From: Phaeovulum vinaykumarii
GTDB taxonomy: Bacteria > Pseudomonadota > Alphaproteobacteria > Rhodobacterales > Rhodobacteraceae
NCBI RefSeq assembly: GCF_900156695.1
Contig: NZ_FTOM01000004.1
Location: 1 to 64,000, forward strand
DNA length: 64,000 nucleotides
Reading direction: 5' to 3'
Under the pieces are notes generated by a model, which was not told the origin of the DNA, did not search any database, and saw nothing but the letters and a program-made list of their open reading frames with translations. The translations under genes were made by a program, and so were the position numbers. This document shows positions 22,994-33,042 of this stretch, piece by piece. Positions within the stretch are counted from its first letter, which is position 1, and each line of letters begins with the position of its first letter.

Positions 22994-25900
22994 TCCGTTG
23001 GTTTGCGGGGCACCCAACAGCGGCCAACCTACTTCTGCTGCTGTTCCTGGCAGCTGGCAGCTTTGCCGCACCCGGCTTGCTGCGCGAGACTTTCCCTGAT
23101 TTTCGAGCCGTCGAAGCAGAGGTGACCGTCCCCTATCGGGGCGCTGCGGCCGAAGATGTGGAAAGCGCTATCTGTGCGCCGCTCTGGGACGGTGTTCAGG
23201 GCGTGGAAGGCCTTGAGACTTTCACCTGTACTGCCCAGACCGGCCGGGCGCGGGCTGTTGCCACGATGGCGCCCGGCAACGATCCGATCCGTTTCGTGAA
23301 CATGTTGCGCACCGAAGTGGCGGCGATCGACAGCTTCCCCGAACGCGCGGATCCGGCCATCGTCCGGGAGTTGCATCGCACCGATCCAGTGACATCGGTC
23401 GCCGTGTCGGGCAACCTGCCGTTGACCGAACTCGATCTCTACGCCGAAGCGCTCTCGGATCGGCTGGCAGCCATGGAGGGCGTTGCCCGCGTGACGCGGT
23501 CCGGTCTGGGGACGCGGACCATTCGCATCAGCGCGCAGACCGATGTCCTGGAGGCCCATGGCCTGACACCGGCCAGCTTGGCCGCAGCGCTGGCCGCGCA
23601 GAACGTCGACCTGCCGCTTGGCACGCTCGAAGGGCCGGACGCCGACCTGACGCTGCGCTTTGCCGCCGAACGCGAAACGATACCGGGGCTTTCCCGAATA
23701 CCTGTCCTTGCACTCGAGAACGGGGCTACACTGACGCTGGGTGATGTCGCCGAGATAGAAGAGACATTCGAGCCGACATACGACCGGGTAACCCTGGATG
23801 GGGTCCCTGCAATCCTGATTGACGTCGCCAAGGCGCTGAACGCCGACGCCTTGCGGGTTCTGGATGCGGTGACGGACCTGGTGGCAGAGGAAACCGCGCG
23901 CCTTCCCGCAAGCCTGAAGGTCGAAGTCGTCCAGGATGTGACGTCGATCATCCGCGACCGTTTGGTCATGCTGGTCCAGAACGGGGTGATGGGGCTGGTG
24001 CTGGTCGTTGTGGTCATGAGCCTCTTCTTCCGGCCGGGGTTTGCCATCTGGGCGGCGATGGGGCTCCCGGTCGCCTTTGCCGGCGCATTCCTGTGGATGG
24101 GCCTGACCGGCCTGAGCCTGAACATGATGACGCTTGTCGCGCTCCTGATGGCGATCGGGATCGTCATGGACGATTCCATCGTCATTGCCGAAGCGATCGC
24201 GGTCGAAACGGCAAAGGGCGCCACGCTCGAAAACGTGGTCGCCGGCGTTGCCAGCGTTGCCCCCGGCGTGGTGTCCTCTTTCCTGACAACGCTTGCGGTC
24301 TTTCTTCCGCTGGCCTTTCTTGCCGGCGAACTGGGCGCCGTTCTCGAGGTCCTGCCGGTCGTCCTCTTGGCCGCGCTCGCCGCGTCGCTGGTCGAGGCGT
24401 TCCTGATCTTGCCCCATCATCTGAAAGGCAGCCTGAAGGATCGCCCACCCTCGAAATTCCGTCTCCGGTTCGACCGTGCCTTCGAGGTCATGCGCGAACG
24501 CGGAGTAGGCCGCTTGGCCGACCTGGCCATCCGGGCGCGCTGGCTGGTGGTTGGTCTTTCGATCGGTGCCCTCGTGGTCACCTTTGGCGCCCTTGGCGGC
24601 GGCATCGTCAAGCGTGAGGCGATGCCGGAAATCGACGGGGATGTGCTGGAAGCACGCCTGATCTTGCCCGCCGGCACTCCGCTCTCCCGCACAGCCGAGG
24701 CCGTCGGTCAGGTCGAAAATGCCATCGACCGGGTGAACGCCCAGCTTTCACCAACTCAGCCAGACGGCCAACACCTGATCTTGCGCCGCATCACCCGCAT
24801 GGGCCGTAACCTGTCGGCTGGCGAGGTGGGGGCCCATGTCGCAACCGTGGCCGTCGACCTGCTGGGCGCGGAAATCCGGACTAGCACACTCGACGAAATC
24901 GTTGCGCTCTGGCGCGAGGAGATCGGCTCCCTGGCGGGTGTCACATCGCTTGTCGTGACCGAACCGGGCATCGGGCCGCAGGGTATCGCCGTCGAACTGC
25001 GCCTGACCCATCCCGACCTGACCGTTCTTGAGGCCGCCGGCCGTGCAACCCTCGCCGAGCTGGAGACCTATGCTGGCGTGCGCAACGCCATCGTCGACCT
25101 GCGACCGGGCGCCCCGGAGCTTCGACTTTCGCTCGCGTCGGGAGCCGAGTCCCTGGGCCTCACGGCCGCTGACGTCGCGGGGCAGTTGCGCGCGGCCTTT
25201 CTGGGCACCCAATTGGTCGAACTTCGGCGTGGCGACGACGCCTGGGACGTAGAGGTCCTGCTGACGGAGTCGGATCGCGAAACACGCAGCGACCTGGCGG
25301 CGCTCGAAATCGCGCTTCCGGGCGGCGAAACTGCGCCGTTGTCGACCGTTGCATCGATCGAAGAGGCGCGAGGCTGGGGCAGCCTGACCCGGCGCAACGG
25401 TCTGAGAACCCTGACGATTTCAGCTGATGTCGACGGTCGCATCGGCAATGCGGATGCGATCACGGCGCTTCTTGCCGCTGACTTCCTGCCCGGCCTCGCG
25501 CGCGAGGTTCCGGGGCTCGGCTTCGATATCGGCGGTCAGGCCGCGAATTCGGCCGAAACCGTTGCCTCGATCCTGCGCGGCTTTCTCATCGGCCTTGTGG
25601 GGGTCTACGTGGTGCTGAGTTTCCAGTTCCGCAGCTACGTCGAACCGATCATCGTCATGTTGACGATCCCGCTGGCCTTTCTGGGCGTGATCTGGGGCCA
25701 TGTCCTGATGGGCTACAATATTTCGATGCCCTCGCTCGTCGGGGCAGCTTCGCTGGCAGGAATCGTGGTCAATAACGCGATCCTGTTGGTCGGGGTCATT
25801 AAGTCGCGTCAGGCCGAGGGGAAATCAACGACGATCGCTGCCGGAGAAGCTGTCCGCAGCCGCTTCCGGCCGATCTTCGTTTCGGTGTCCACCACCATCA

Positions 25901-26085
25901 TCGGCATGGCGCCGCTGCTGTTCGAGGCATCGACCCAGGCGCAGACCCTGAAACCTCTGGTGATTGCAGTGGTGTTCGGCCTTTTGGCCTCAACCGTGCT
26001 GGTGATCGTCGTTCTCCCTGCCTTTTACGCGGTGCTCGAGGATCTCCGGCGAAAGGCCCCTGATCCGCGCTCGTTTCCGAGCTGA
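22990..26085 (+). CDS. RND family efflux pump, inner-membrane subunit
   Basis: The 1031-residue protein has the AcrB/MexB layout: two repeats of six helices with large periplasmic loops. The first membrane block has LLMAIGIVMDDSIVIAEAI, with the paired acidic residues of the proton relay. The second block has SLVGAASLAGIVVNNAILLV, and FRPIFVSVSTTIIGMAPLLF follows. It exports a substrate by proton motive force; which one (drug, metal, solvent) is unclear. It overlaps its adaptor gene and is followed by a small membrane protein gene in the same operon. Confidence 0.95.
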   Translation: MIRWFAGHPTAANLLLLLFLAAGSFAAPGLLRETFPDFRAVEAEVTVPYRGAAAEDVESAICAPLWDGVQGVEGLETFTCTAQTGRARAVATMAPGNDPIRFVNMLRTEVAAIDSFPERADPAIVRELHRTDPVTSVAVSGNLPLTELDLYAEALSDRLAAMEGVARVTRSGLGTRTIRISAQTDVLEAHGLTPASLAAALAAQNVDLPLGTLEGPDADLTLRFAAERETIPGLSRIPVLALENGATLTLGDVAEIEETFEPTYDRVTLDGVPAILIDVAKALNADALRVLDAVTDLVAEETARLPASLKVEVVQDVTSIIRDRLVMLVQNGVMGLVLVVVVMSLFFRPGFAIWAAMGLPVAFAGAFLWMGLTGLSLNMMTLVALLMAIGIVMDDSIVIAEAIAVETAKGATLENVVAGVASVAPGVVSSFLTTLAVFLPLAFLAGELGAVLEVLPVVLLAALAASLVEAFLILPHHLKGSLKDRPPSKFRLRFDRAFEVMRERGVGRLADLAIRARWLVVGLSIGALVVTFGALGGGIVKREAMPEIDGDVLEARLILPAGTPLSRTAEAVGQVENAIDRVNAQLSPTQPDGQHLILRRITRMGRNLSAGEVGAHVATVAVDLLGAEIRTSTLDEIVALWREEIGSLAGVTSLVVTEPGIGPQGIAVELRLTHPDLTVLEAAGRATLAELETYAGVRNAIVDLRPGAPELRLSLASGAESLGLTAADVAGQLRAAFLGTQLVELRRGDDAWDVEVLLTESDRETRSDLAALEIALPGGETAPLSTVASIEEARGWGSLTRRNGLRTLTISADVDGRIGNADAITALLAADFLPGLAREVPGLGFDIGGQAANSAETVASILRGFLIGLVGVYVVLSFQFRSYVEPIIVMLTIPLAFLGVIWGHVLMGYNISMPSLVGAASLAGIVVNNAILLVGVIKSRQAEGKSTTIAAGEAVRSRFRPIFVSVSTTIIGMAPLLFEASTQAQTLKPLVIAVVFGLLASTVLVIVVLPAFYAVLEDLRRKAPDPRSFPS

Positions 26086-26115
26086 CCCTGAACCAACCGA
26101 TCGAAAGGAAAGATC

Positions 26116-26529
26116 ATGAAATACGGAAAGATCAACATCGCAGCCGGCCTTCTGTTCCTTGCTGCTTTCATGGCCTACGGGTTTCTCCTCATCTACCTGC
26201 GCGATTTCGCCCCAAACAAGGAGCAATGGATCGCCGAATACACCACCGGGACCCATTTCGAGGCACGTCTCGCCCATGTTCACGGCAACCTGTTCGCCCT
26301 TCTGAACGTTCTGGTCGGATACCTCTTGCTGAAACTGCCTGTGGCGCCCGGGGCCGCGAAGGGCGTGTCCTGGCTGACGCTCGGCGGAATGCTGATGCCA
26401 CTCGGCATTGTCGCCGAAATCGTCCTCGCCGCACCGCCCATCTTTGTTCTTGTGGGTGCCATTTCGATGGTGGTCGCAATGGCCTGGCTTGGAGTCTCGG
26501 TGCTCAGAATGCGGACAGAACAGGCATGA
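26116..26529 (+). CDS. Small membrane protein of the RND operon
   Basis: The 137-residue protein has about four hydrophobic helices (IAAGLLFLAAFMAYGFLLIYL, LFALLNVLVGYLLL, LGGMLMPLGIVAEIVLAA, VLVGAISMVVAMAWLGV) with a conserved-looking ARLAHVHGNLFALLN segment containing two histidines. It follows the pump by 30 bases, with GGAAAG before the ATG, so it is the probable last gene of the operon. A GC hairpin near 26544-26557 lies downstream but lacks a T run. The function is unknown. Confidence 0.75.
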   Translation: MKYGKINIAAGLLFLAAFMAYGFLLIYLRDFAPNKEQWIAEYTTGTHFEARLAHVHGNLFALLNVLVGYLLLKLPVAPGAAKGVSWLTLGGMLMPLGIVAEIVLAAPPIFVLVGAISMVVAMAWLGVSVLRMRTEQA

Positions 26530-26696
26530 CAAGAAATGGCGCAGCCCGTTTCCGGGCGGGCCGCGCTCCCGCCGAACAAACTGCTGGGGTCCGGTCGGTC
26601 GGCACAGGTGAAACAGTCATTCATTGAATGCCGTGTCCACGGAAGACTCCCTTCGGCACTTTGTCGCCGTGGCAGGATCAGCGCAGGATTGGCACT

Positions 26697-28622
26697 TCAA
26701 TAATCCGTCTCGACATACACCCCCGAGCAATCGTAGGCGACCGCCGCCGCTGTCGCGCCGTTGTTCATGAAGTTGCGCGGGCTCAGGAATTGCGTCGCGG
26801 CCGGGATGTCGGCGTCGAGCATGACCTCGACCACCGCCCCGCTGACCTCCTCGACCACCCGGACGCCGATCTCGCTGCTGTTCGGCGCGGCGAGGAGCGT
26901 GAGAGTGAGGACGTTGGTCGTGCTCGCGACCGGGAAACTCGCTCCGAGATCGGTGAGCGTCGGCGCGCCGGAGGCATCGTTCTGCACCAGCTGCCAGTTG
27001 GTGTGGGTGCCGCGCTGGAAGCCGATGCCGATACAGTTCACCACGGCGGACAACGTCAGGGTCGTGGCCAGCGCAGTGGTGGACCCGTAGAGGCCGAAGA
27101 AGCCCATGCCGGTCGCCTGCAGGGTGACGAGCGAGAGCCGGTTCACATAGGTGAAGCCGCCCAGCCCATCCGCATTGCCGCGCCAGCAGACCCAGCCGGC
27201 CGAGCGTTCCTCGGCCGCCGCATCGGCGGTGGCGGCGCTGGTCACGCGCCAGCGGCGCATCGAGGTCGAGAGGTTCGTGGTAGCGAGCGTCGGCGTGGAC
27301 ACGGTGCCGACAGCGGTGCGCGGCATGCCGTTGGTATTGACGGTCGTGCCGGTGGAGGGCGCCCAGGTCGCGATCCGGTTCACCCCGAAATGCGGCTGCA
27401 GCGGAAAGAACCGGCCCGAGGGGCGCTGGACGTCGAGCCAACCGGCTCCGGCGCGGTCGCGGGCATAGAGGGCGATCTTGCCGGTCGGCGGCGGTGCGGG
27501 TACGGCGCTCACCGCCGGAAGCAGCACAGGCTCCGGCATCTCGACCCGGCCATTGCTTCGGTCGATCCGGAGCGCCTCGTAGAAGGCCGAGCCGTCCGGG
27601 CTGACCTTGAAGCTGAAATCGTCGCTGCCGAGAAGGCCGATCAGAGCCCGGGCCGACCAGTTGGTCTTGAAGGCGAAGCTCGCATCGTTGGCAGGCGCGG
27701 CCTTGTTGACCGTCGCCTCGATCCCGGCGCCTGCGTTGTTCAGGAGTACCGCGGGCGTGTTGACCGAGAGCCGGTTGTAGCTGTCGGCCGTCGCTCCGCC
27801 GAGGCCCAGCAACTGCGCGGTCAGGTTCGCCTGGGGCATGCCGACCTGCGTCACGGCATTGGCGAAGGTGACGGTCGGCGTGTTGACCACCGTCGTGCCA
27901 TTCGCACCCGAGGTCGCGGGGCCGATGTTGACGACCGTGGTCGACCCCGACGCGCCGCCGGTGCCGAGGTTGACGGTCTTGGTAAGGCCGGTGGTCGTCG
28001 CCCCGGTGCCTATGCCGTAGGTCGCGGTGCCCGTGGCCGTGCCGATGGTGGCCGTCGCTGCCGAAACCGTGACGGTGCCCGACGCCGTCAGCGTGCCGGA
28101 GAACGTCTTGTTGCCGGTGAAGGTCTGCGTGCCTGCCAGGATCGCCAGTTCCGACGAGGTATTCGGCAGCGTGTAGCTGCGGGTCGTGCCAGTACTGATA
28201 CCGGACAGCGAGAAGACCGCCTTCTTGGTGGGATCGGCATCGTTGATCAGGCTGAAGACGGCATCCGAGATGTCGCTCGGTTCGCCCACAACGTCCCAAG
28301 CGACACCGGTCCAGACGAGCAGTACGGCCTCGTTCTCGACCCATGCCCGCCAGCCGGTCCGGGGCGGCAGGCGCAGCCAGGAACCGTCGGTCCAGAGGGC
28401 AATGTTCAGGTCCCACCCCGCCCAGTCGCCGGTGGCACCTGAAGCGACGAGGAAACGGTCGCCATCGGCGGGGCTTCCCGGCGGAACGGTCAGATTCTGG
28501 TCGAGAACCGAGAGCTGGACCAGCCCATCGAGGATCCGCAGCGCCTCGTTATGGGTGATGTGCTTCTGGGCCTGCGCCGCGAGGATGTAGGGCAGCAGCA
28601 GATGGGTCGTGGCGTCGGACAT
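26697..28622 (-). CDS. Phage tail fibre/receptor-binding protein with DUF2793
   Basis: A 641-residue protein. The N-terminal DUF2793 module (LLLPYILAAQAQKHITHNEALRILDGLVQLSV ... ADGDRFLVASGATGDW) probably attaches it to the tail tip. A low-complexity Thr/Ala/Gly repeat region follows (TGTATYGIGTGATTTG), like phage fibre shafts. The C-terminal third (about 390-641) is beta-rich and may bind host receptors. It is the last gene of the prophage B late operon, 10 bases after the tail tip gene. Confidence 0.82.
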   Translation of the reverse strand: MSDATTHLLLPYILAAQAQKHITHNEALRILDGLVQLSVLDQNLTVPPGSPADGDRFLVASGATGDWAGWDLNIALWTDGSWLRLPPRTGWRAWVENEAVLLVWTGVAWDVVGEPSDISDAVFSLINDADPTKKAVFSLSGISTGTTRSYTLPNTSSELAILAGTQTFTGNKTFSGTLTASGTVTVSAATATIGTATGTATYGIGTGATTTGLTKTVNLGTGGASGSTTVVNIGPATSGANGTTVVNTPTVTFANAVTQVGMPQANLTAQLLGLGGATADSYNRLSVNTPAVLLNNAGAGIEATVNKAAPANDASFAFKTNWSARALIGLLGSDDFSFKVSPDGSAFYEALRIDRSNGRVEMPEPVLLPAVSAVPAPPPTGKIALYARDRAGAGWLDVQRPSGRFFPLQPHFGVNRIATWAPSTGTTVNTNGMPRTAVGTVSTPTLATTNLSTSMRRWRVTSAATADAAAEERSAGWVCWRGNADGLGGFTYVNRLSLVTLQATGMGFFGLYGSTTALATTLTLSAVVNCIGIGFQRGTHTNWQLVQNDASGAPTLTDLGASFPVASTTNVLTLTLLAAPNSSEIGVRVVEEVSGAVVEVMLDADIPAATQFLSPRNFMNNGATAAAVAYDCSGVYVETDY

Positions 28623-28632
28623 GGGATGGCCC

Positions 28633-31600
28633 TTAGAAGATCAACGTGACGAATTTCGGCGCGCCCCGCCCGACGAGGGCGGAGAGCTGAAAGATGCGGA
28701 TGTCGAGCGTGTCGCCTGGACCGAGTAGCGCGCCCCAATCGGTGGTCTGGGCGGCGGCGGTGTAGAGCGCGCTGGTCGTGGCAGTGGTCAAGGATCGCTT
28801 GACAACTGCACCGTCGAGGATCTCGACCTCGAAAGCCTCCAGTTCCTCGGCCAGCGGCACCTCAAGCCCGCCCCAGCTGTCAGCGGACAAAGCGCGGGAT
28901 CGGCGTGTCCAGCGGATGGTCAGGTCGCCCGGCGCACGCGGCTTGCGCCACGGCTGTTCGACATGCGCGACGGAGAATGGTCGCAGCCCCACGCCTGCGG
29001 GCGTGAAGGCTTGCGCCACGTAGGTCTCGTCGCTGACCGGGCGGCTCGCCGGGCCAATGCGCCAGTTCCACGGGATGCCGAGATCGGCCTCGGCGATCGG
29101 CAGCGATGCGAAGCTGTCGTCCAGCACCACCACCCTCGCACCGGCGGGCGCGGGATTGTCCAGGGCCCCCTCGGTGCCGCGCTGACCGCGCAGGAGCCGG
29201 GTAAGGCGGTACCGGCCGGGCGCCAGGAGCTCGGCCGCGCCCGCCTGCACGATCTCCCAGACGCCGGGCACGCTCTCGATGGCGAGTGCGTTGGCCCCGC
29301 CGAACAGCGTCAGGTCGGTTACGTTTTCCAGCGTGCCGCTGAGCAGATCGACCACGAGCGCATTGCCGAGATCGAAGCGCGACGTGGGGCCAGCATAGAA
29401 GTCCGAGACCAGCATCCCGATCCGCGCGCGGCTGCCGAACGTGGTCAGCAGGTCGAAACCATCCGTCGAGGGACTACGGTAGACCGCGATCTCGCCGGGC
29501 CAAGGGACAGCGTGCGCCGCCGCGAAGGGCCGATGCGCGGCCTGGTCCTCGGTCAGCTGCGGCAGGTCCATCAGCACCGCATCCGGCGCGCCGAACACCA
29601 CGGCCCGCGTCAGTGAGGCTGCGCGGGGATCGCCAGGCGGTAGGTCGTAGGTCGCGCGGTCCGAGCGCACCGCCTCGATGCCACGCGCCTCTGCGTCGGC
29701 GATGGAGACGAGCCGCAGGTCGACCAGCCGCCCGTCATGCTCCAGTCGGATCGCGTCGGCTGGATCGAGCGCAAGGCAAGACGGCGGCAGACGGAACGCC
29801 GCCGTCTCGCGCCCCACCCACGCCTCCATCAGCGCGCGGCGGCAGCGCCGCTCGGCTTCCTCGGGCGGCACGGCCATCGGGAAAGACTCGGAGGCGATCC
29901 GGGTCGTGTCCACGGTGATGCGTCGCGCCTCGACGAGGGCGGCGTCGTAATCCTCGTCCGCCCGCGCGACCTGCCACTTCAGCGCCTGCGGCAGTTCCGT
30001 CTCCTGGCCGCGGGTCAGTTCCAGCAGGTCGCCCTCGCGGGCGGCCACCAGATCGTCGGGCGCGAGGGTGGCCACGGAGGCCCGGCCGCGCATGACGAAC
30101 CGGATCACACCCTCGGTCTCCACGGCGTCGAAGCCGAAATGCCGCGACAGTGTGGTGATCGAGGCGCGCGGGCTTTCGAGCGCCGTGATTGCGTAGCCTT
30201 CGACCGCGCCCCAGAGGCCGGTGACGTCGATCCTCGCCTCGGGAAGCCCGGCGCGAAGGCAGAGATGCCGGACGAGCGCCGCCAGCGACACCGACCCGAG
30301 GCGCCCAGTCAGCCAATGGCCCAGACGCCAGTTGGGGCCATCGGTCCAGACATCGGTCAGTTCGGGGAAGAACGGGTACGGTCGCGCGTCCCAGGTCCAG
30401 GCTGCGCATTCCGGCACATGGACCATCCGGCCGCCGTAGACCGCAGACACCGGGTTGTTCGCGGCCTCGCCCCAGAAGAGATACGTCGCCTCGAGATAGG
30501 CCCGCTGGATGGTGTCGTCACGCCAGCCCCGTGAGAAATACGGCGTGAAGCTCTCCGACGATTTCGGGTCGAAGAAGACGTTGGGCTGGTTGGTTCCCCG
30601 GTCGATGGCCGGGCAGCCGAGTTCGGTGAAGCGGATGGGCTTGGATTCCGGCACCCAAGCCGTCGCCGTGCCGCTCTCCACCCCGCCCGGGCGGTTGTAA
30701 TGCGGGTTCGACCACCAGCTACGCAGATCCTTGTAGCGGAAGACCCATGGCTTGCCCGCAGCGCCATCGGTGATCGGGGTGCGCACCTGCGCCGACCGAT
30801 CCGCCGCGCTCGCATAGAACCAGTCGAAGCCTTCGCGGCCCGCGATGTTCGCCTGCAGATAGGCCCGGTCGTAGATTGCGGGCCAGCCCTCGGTCGCGTC
30901 GGCGTGCCCGAACCCGTCGCGCCAGTCGGAGAGCGGCATGTAGTTGTCGATGCCGACGAAATCGATGTTGGCATCCGACCAGAGCGGGTCGAGGTGGAAA
31001 TAGACATCGCCGATGCCGTCGCCCGGATGGTGGCCGAAGTACTCGGACCAGTCGGCCGCATAGCCGATCTCCGTGCCCGACCCTAGAATGGCGCGCACAT
31101 CGGCGGCGAGCGCCTTGAGCGCGGTGACGGCGGGATAGCTGCTGGCGCCCGAGCGGATGGTGGTCAGGCCGCGCATCTCCGAGCCGATCAGGAAAGCGTC
31201 GACGCCGCCTGCCACCGCGCAGAGATGGGCGTAGTGCAGCATCATGCGGCGCAGACCCCAGTCCCCGGACGGGCCGGTCCAGGAGACGGTGTCGCCCGAG
31301 ATCGCGAAGTCGGAAGGGTTGGCGCTGCCGAAGAACGCCGCGACCTGGCTCGACGCCGTCGCCGTCTTGTCCACGCTCCCGGCATAGCCTGCCGCGGGCG
31401 AACAGGTGATCCGGCCGCGCCAGGGGAATGTGGGCTGGCCCGTCCCGGCGGCGTTGTCGGAATACGGGTTCGGAGCCAAGTTGCCGGGCGGCACGTCCAT
31501 CAGGATGAAGGGATAGAAGGTCACGCCCAGCCCACGCGCCTTCATCTCCCGGATTGCCTGCACCACCGTGAAATCGGCGGGCGTGCCGCCATAGACCGGG

Positions 31601-32598
31601 CGATCCTCGGCGTCGCGGCTGACGAGGAAGGCGCTTGCGCGACTGACGCCATTGACCGACCAGCCGACCGGTGTCGTGGATTTGGCCGTGACCTCGACGC
31701 CCGGGCGCAGCTTGCAGGAACCCGCGCGCAGGTCGTCGCCGAACCAGGCGACGACGAGGCTGACGCTTTCGACGGCGGGCGCCATGGCCTGCAGGCGGTC
31801 GAGTGCGACGACCATGTCGGCGGTATCCGGCAGCGCGTTCAGGTTTTCGGCCTGCGTCGCGCCGCCGGAGGATTTGCGGATTCCTTCGGTGGCATAGGTG
31901 AACTCGCCCGAGGCCGGGATCAGGGTAACAGCGCGGGTCAGCCCCTCGGCTGTGTCGGGGTCGGCGAGCGGTCGGAAGACCTCGAAGGACAGCTGCGGCA
32001 GGCGGTTGCCGTAGCTCGACAGCGGCAGTTCCTCGAAAACGACATAGGCCGTGCTGCGATAAGCGGGCGTGTTGGCCGCGCCCATCCTGGCCGCGATGAA
32101 CGGATCGGCCGTTTGCGCCTCGTCGCCCGGATACCAGCGCCAGGTGACGCCGGAGAGGTCCATCGGCTTGCCGTCGGCCCAGATACGCCCGATGCCGGTG
32201 ATCGGTCCTTCACACAAAGCGACGGCGAAGGATGCATAGTACAGGTACTCGGTGGTCTTGACCTTGCCGCCCCCGCCGCCCTTGCCGCCGCCCTGCGTGG
32301 TGGTTTTCGTCTCCTCGCGAAAGTCGGTCGCCCAGATGATGTTGCCGCCGATCCGCATCCGGCCGTAGAGCCGCGGGATCACAGCCCCCTCGGTGGAGGA
32401 GGTGATGCGCAAGCTGTCGAGCCGCGCGCCTTCGATCCGTTGGGTCGGCGCGAGCGAGGACACGATCCAGCTGTCGACGACCGAGCCGATGGTGGAACCG
32501 ATGAAGCCGCCGATGGTCGCGGCACTGACGCCGAGGATCGCGCCACCGATCGAGCCGCCGATGGCAGCACCGGCAGCGCCGAGAATGAGGGTGGCCAT
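28633..32598 (-). CDS. GTA gp15-like tail tip/host specificity protein
   Basis: The 1321-residue protein is a megatron-type tail protein. A Gly/Ala-rich N-terminus (LGAAGAAIGGSIGGAILG) is followed by phage baseplate segments. A TIM-barrel glycosidase-like domain at about 420-720 (LRRMMLHYAHLCAVAGGVDAF, FRYKDLRSWWSN, FTELGCPAIDRGTNQP) matches the GTA TIM domain, then tail-tip and immunoglobulin-like C-terminal parts. It should form the tail tip that meets the cell wall. It follows the NlpC/P60 gene after 9 bases, keeping the GTA order gp13, gp14, gp15. Confidence 0.92.
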   Translation of the reverse strand: MATLILGAAGAAIGGSIGGAILGVSAATIGGFIGSTIGSVVDSWIVSSLAPTQRIEGARLDSLRITSSTEGAVIPRLYGRMRIGGNIIWATDFREETKTTTQGGGKGGGGGKVKTTEYLYYASFAVALCEGPITGIGRIWADGKPMDLSGVTWRWYPGDEAQTADPFIAARMGAANTPAYRSTAYVVFEELPLSSYGNRLPQLSFEVFRPLADPDTAEGLTRAVTLIPASGEFTYATEGIRKSSGGATQAENLNALPDTADMVVALDRLQAMAPAVESVSLVVAWFGDDLRAGSCKLRPGVEVTAKSTTPVGWSVNGVSRASAFLVSRDAEDRPVYGGTPADFTVVQAIREMKARGLGVTFYPFILMDVPPGNLAPNPYSDNAAGTGQPTFPWRGRITCSPAAGYAGSVDKTATASSQVAAFFGSANPSDFAISGDTVSWTGPSGDWGLRRMMLHYAHLCAVAGGVDAFLIGSEMRGLTTIRSGASSYPAVTALKALAADVRAILGSGTEIGYAADWSEYFGHHPGDGIGDVYFHLDPLWSDANIDFVGIDNYMPLSDWRDGFGHADATEGWPAIYDRAYLQANIAGREGFDWFYASAADRSAQVRTPITDGAAGKPWVFRYKDLRSWWSNPHYNRPGGVESGTATAWVPESKPIRFTELGCPAIDRGTNQPNVFFDPKSSESFTPYFSRGWRDDTIQRAYLEATYLFWGEAANNPVSAVYGGRMVHVPECAAWTWDARPYPFFPELTDVWTDGPNWRLGHWLTGRLGSVSLAALVRHLCLRAGLPEARIDVTGLWGAVEGYAITALESPRASITTLSRHFGFDAVETEGVIRFVMRGRASVATLAPDDLVAAREGDLLELTRGQETELPQALKWQVARADEDYDAALVEARRITVDTTRIASESFPMAVPPEEAERRCRRALMEAWVGRETAAFRLPPSCLALDPADAIRLEHDGRLVDLRLVSIADAEARGIEAVRSDRATYDLPPGDPRAASLTRAVVFGAPDAVLMDLPQLTEDQAAHRPFAAAHAVPWPGEIAVYRSPSTDGFDLLTTFGSRARIGMLVSDFYAGPTSRFDLGNALVVDLLSGTLENVTDLTLFGGANALAIESVPGVWEIVQAGAAELLAPGRYRLTRLLRGQRGTEGALDNPAPAGARVVVLDDSFASLPIAEADLGIPWNWRIGPASRPVSDETYVAQAFTPAGVGLRPFSVAHVEQPWRKPRAPGDLTIRWTRRSRALSADSWGGLEVPLAEELEAFEVEILDGAVVKRSLTTATTSALYTAAAQTTDWGALLGPGDTLDIRIFQLSALVGRGAPKFVTLIF

Positions 32599-32607
32599 GT
32601 CGGGGTC

Positions 32608-33042
32608 TCAGCGTTGCGGAAACAGGAAGGCGAAGGCGATGCGCCGCCGCCAAGCTTGGGTGAGCGGCTCCTCGATCACGCCGAGCCGCTCGTAGGCGTG
32701 GAGGAAAGTGTCGGGCGCGGTCAGGATCCCGACATGTTTGGCGATGGCGCGCGGCATCATCCGAAAGAGGACCAGCGAACCGGGAGTGGCATCGGCTGGG
32801 GCGATCTCCGGCATCATGCGCCGCGCGCCCTCGGCCAGCACCTCGCGAGGGCCCGTCTCGCCCCAGTCCCGGCTGTAGGGCGGGATCGGGAATGGCTCGG
32901 GGCCCACGACTTCGCGCCAGACACCCCGGGCGAGCCCGAGGCAGTCGCAGCCGATGCCCTTGAGGCTTGCCTGGTCATGGTACGGCGTGCCGAGCCACGC
33001 GCGCGCTGCCGCGATCACCCGATCCGGGTCGGCGCTATTCAC
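32608..33042 (-). CDS. NlpC/P60 tail peptidase (GTA gp14-like)
   Basis: The 144-residue protein has the NlpC/P60 fold: GTPYHDQASLKGIGCDCLGLARGVW with the catalytic Cys (CDCLG), and KHVGILTAPDTFLHAY with the catalytic His. It probably cuts peptidoglycan cross-links during DNA entry. It overlaps the gp13-like gene by 4 bases and precedes the tail tip gene. Confidence 0.92.
   Translation of the reverse strand: MNSADPDRVIAAARAWLGTPYHDQASLKGIGCDCLGLARGVWREVVGPEPFPIPPYSRDWGETGPREVLAEGARRMMPEIAPADATPGSLVLFRMMPRAIAKHVGILTAPDTFLHAYERLGVIEEPLTQAWRRRIAFAFLFPQR

Noticed and set aside
23029-24420. Minus-strand frame of 463 codons opposite the RND pump
   Set aside because: It is antisense to a conserved RND gene and its composition is Gln/Arg/His rich with no domain.
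26544-26557. GC hairpin after the RND operon as a rho-independent terminator
   Set aside because: The stem is only 5 bases and no T run follows; not enough to call a terminator.
26628-28442. Plus-strand open frame of about 600 codons opposite the tail fibre gene
   Set aside because: It is Arg/Gly-rich low complexity typical of antisense frames in GC-rich DNA; the minus strand has the DUF2793 gene.
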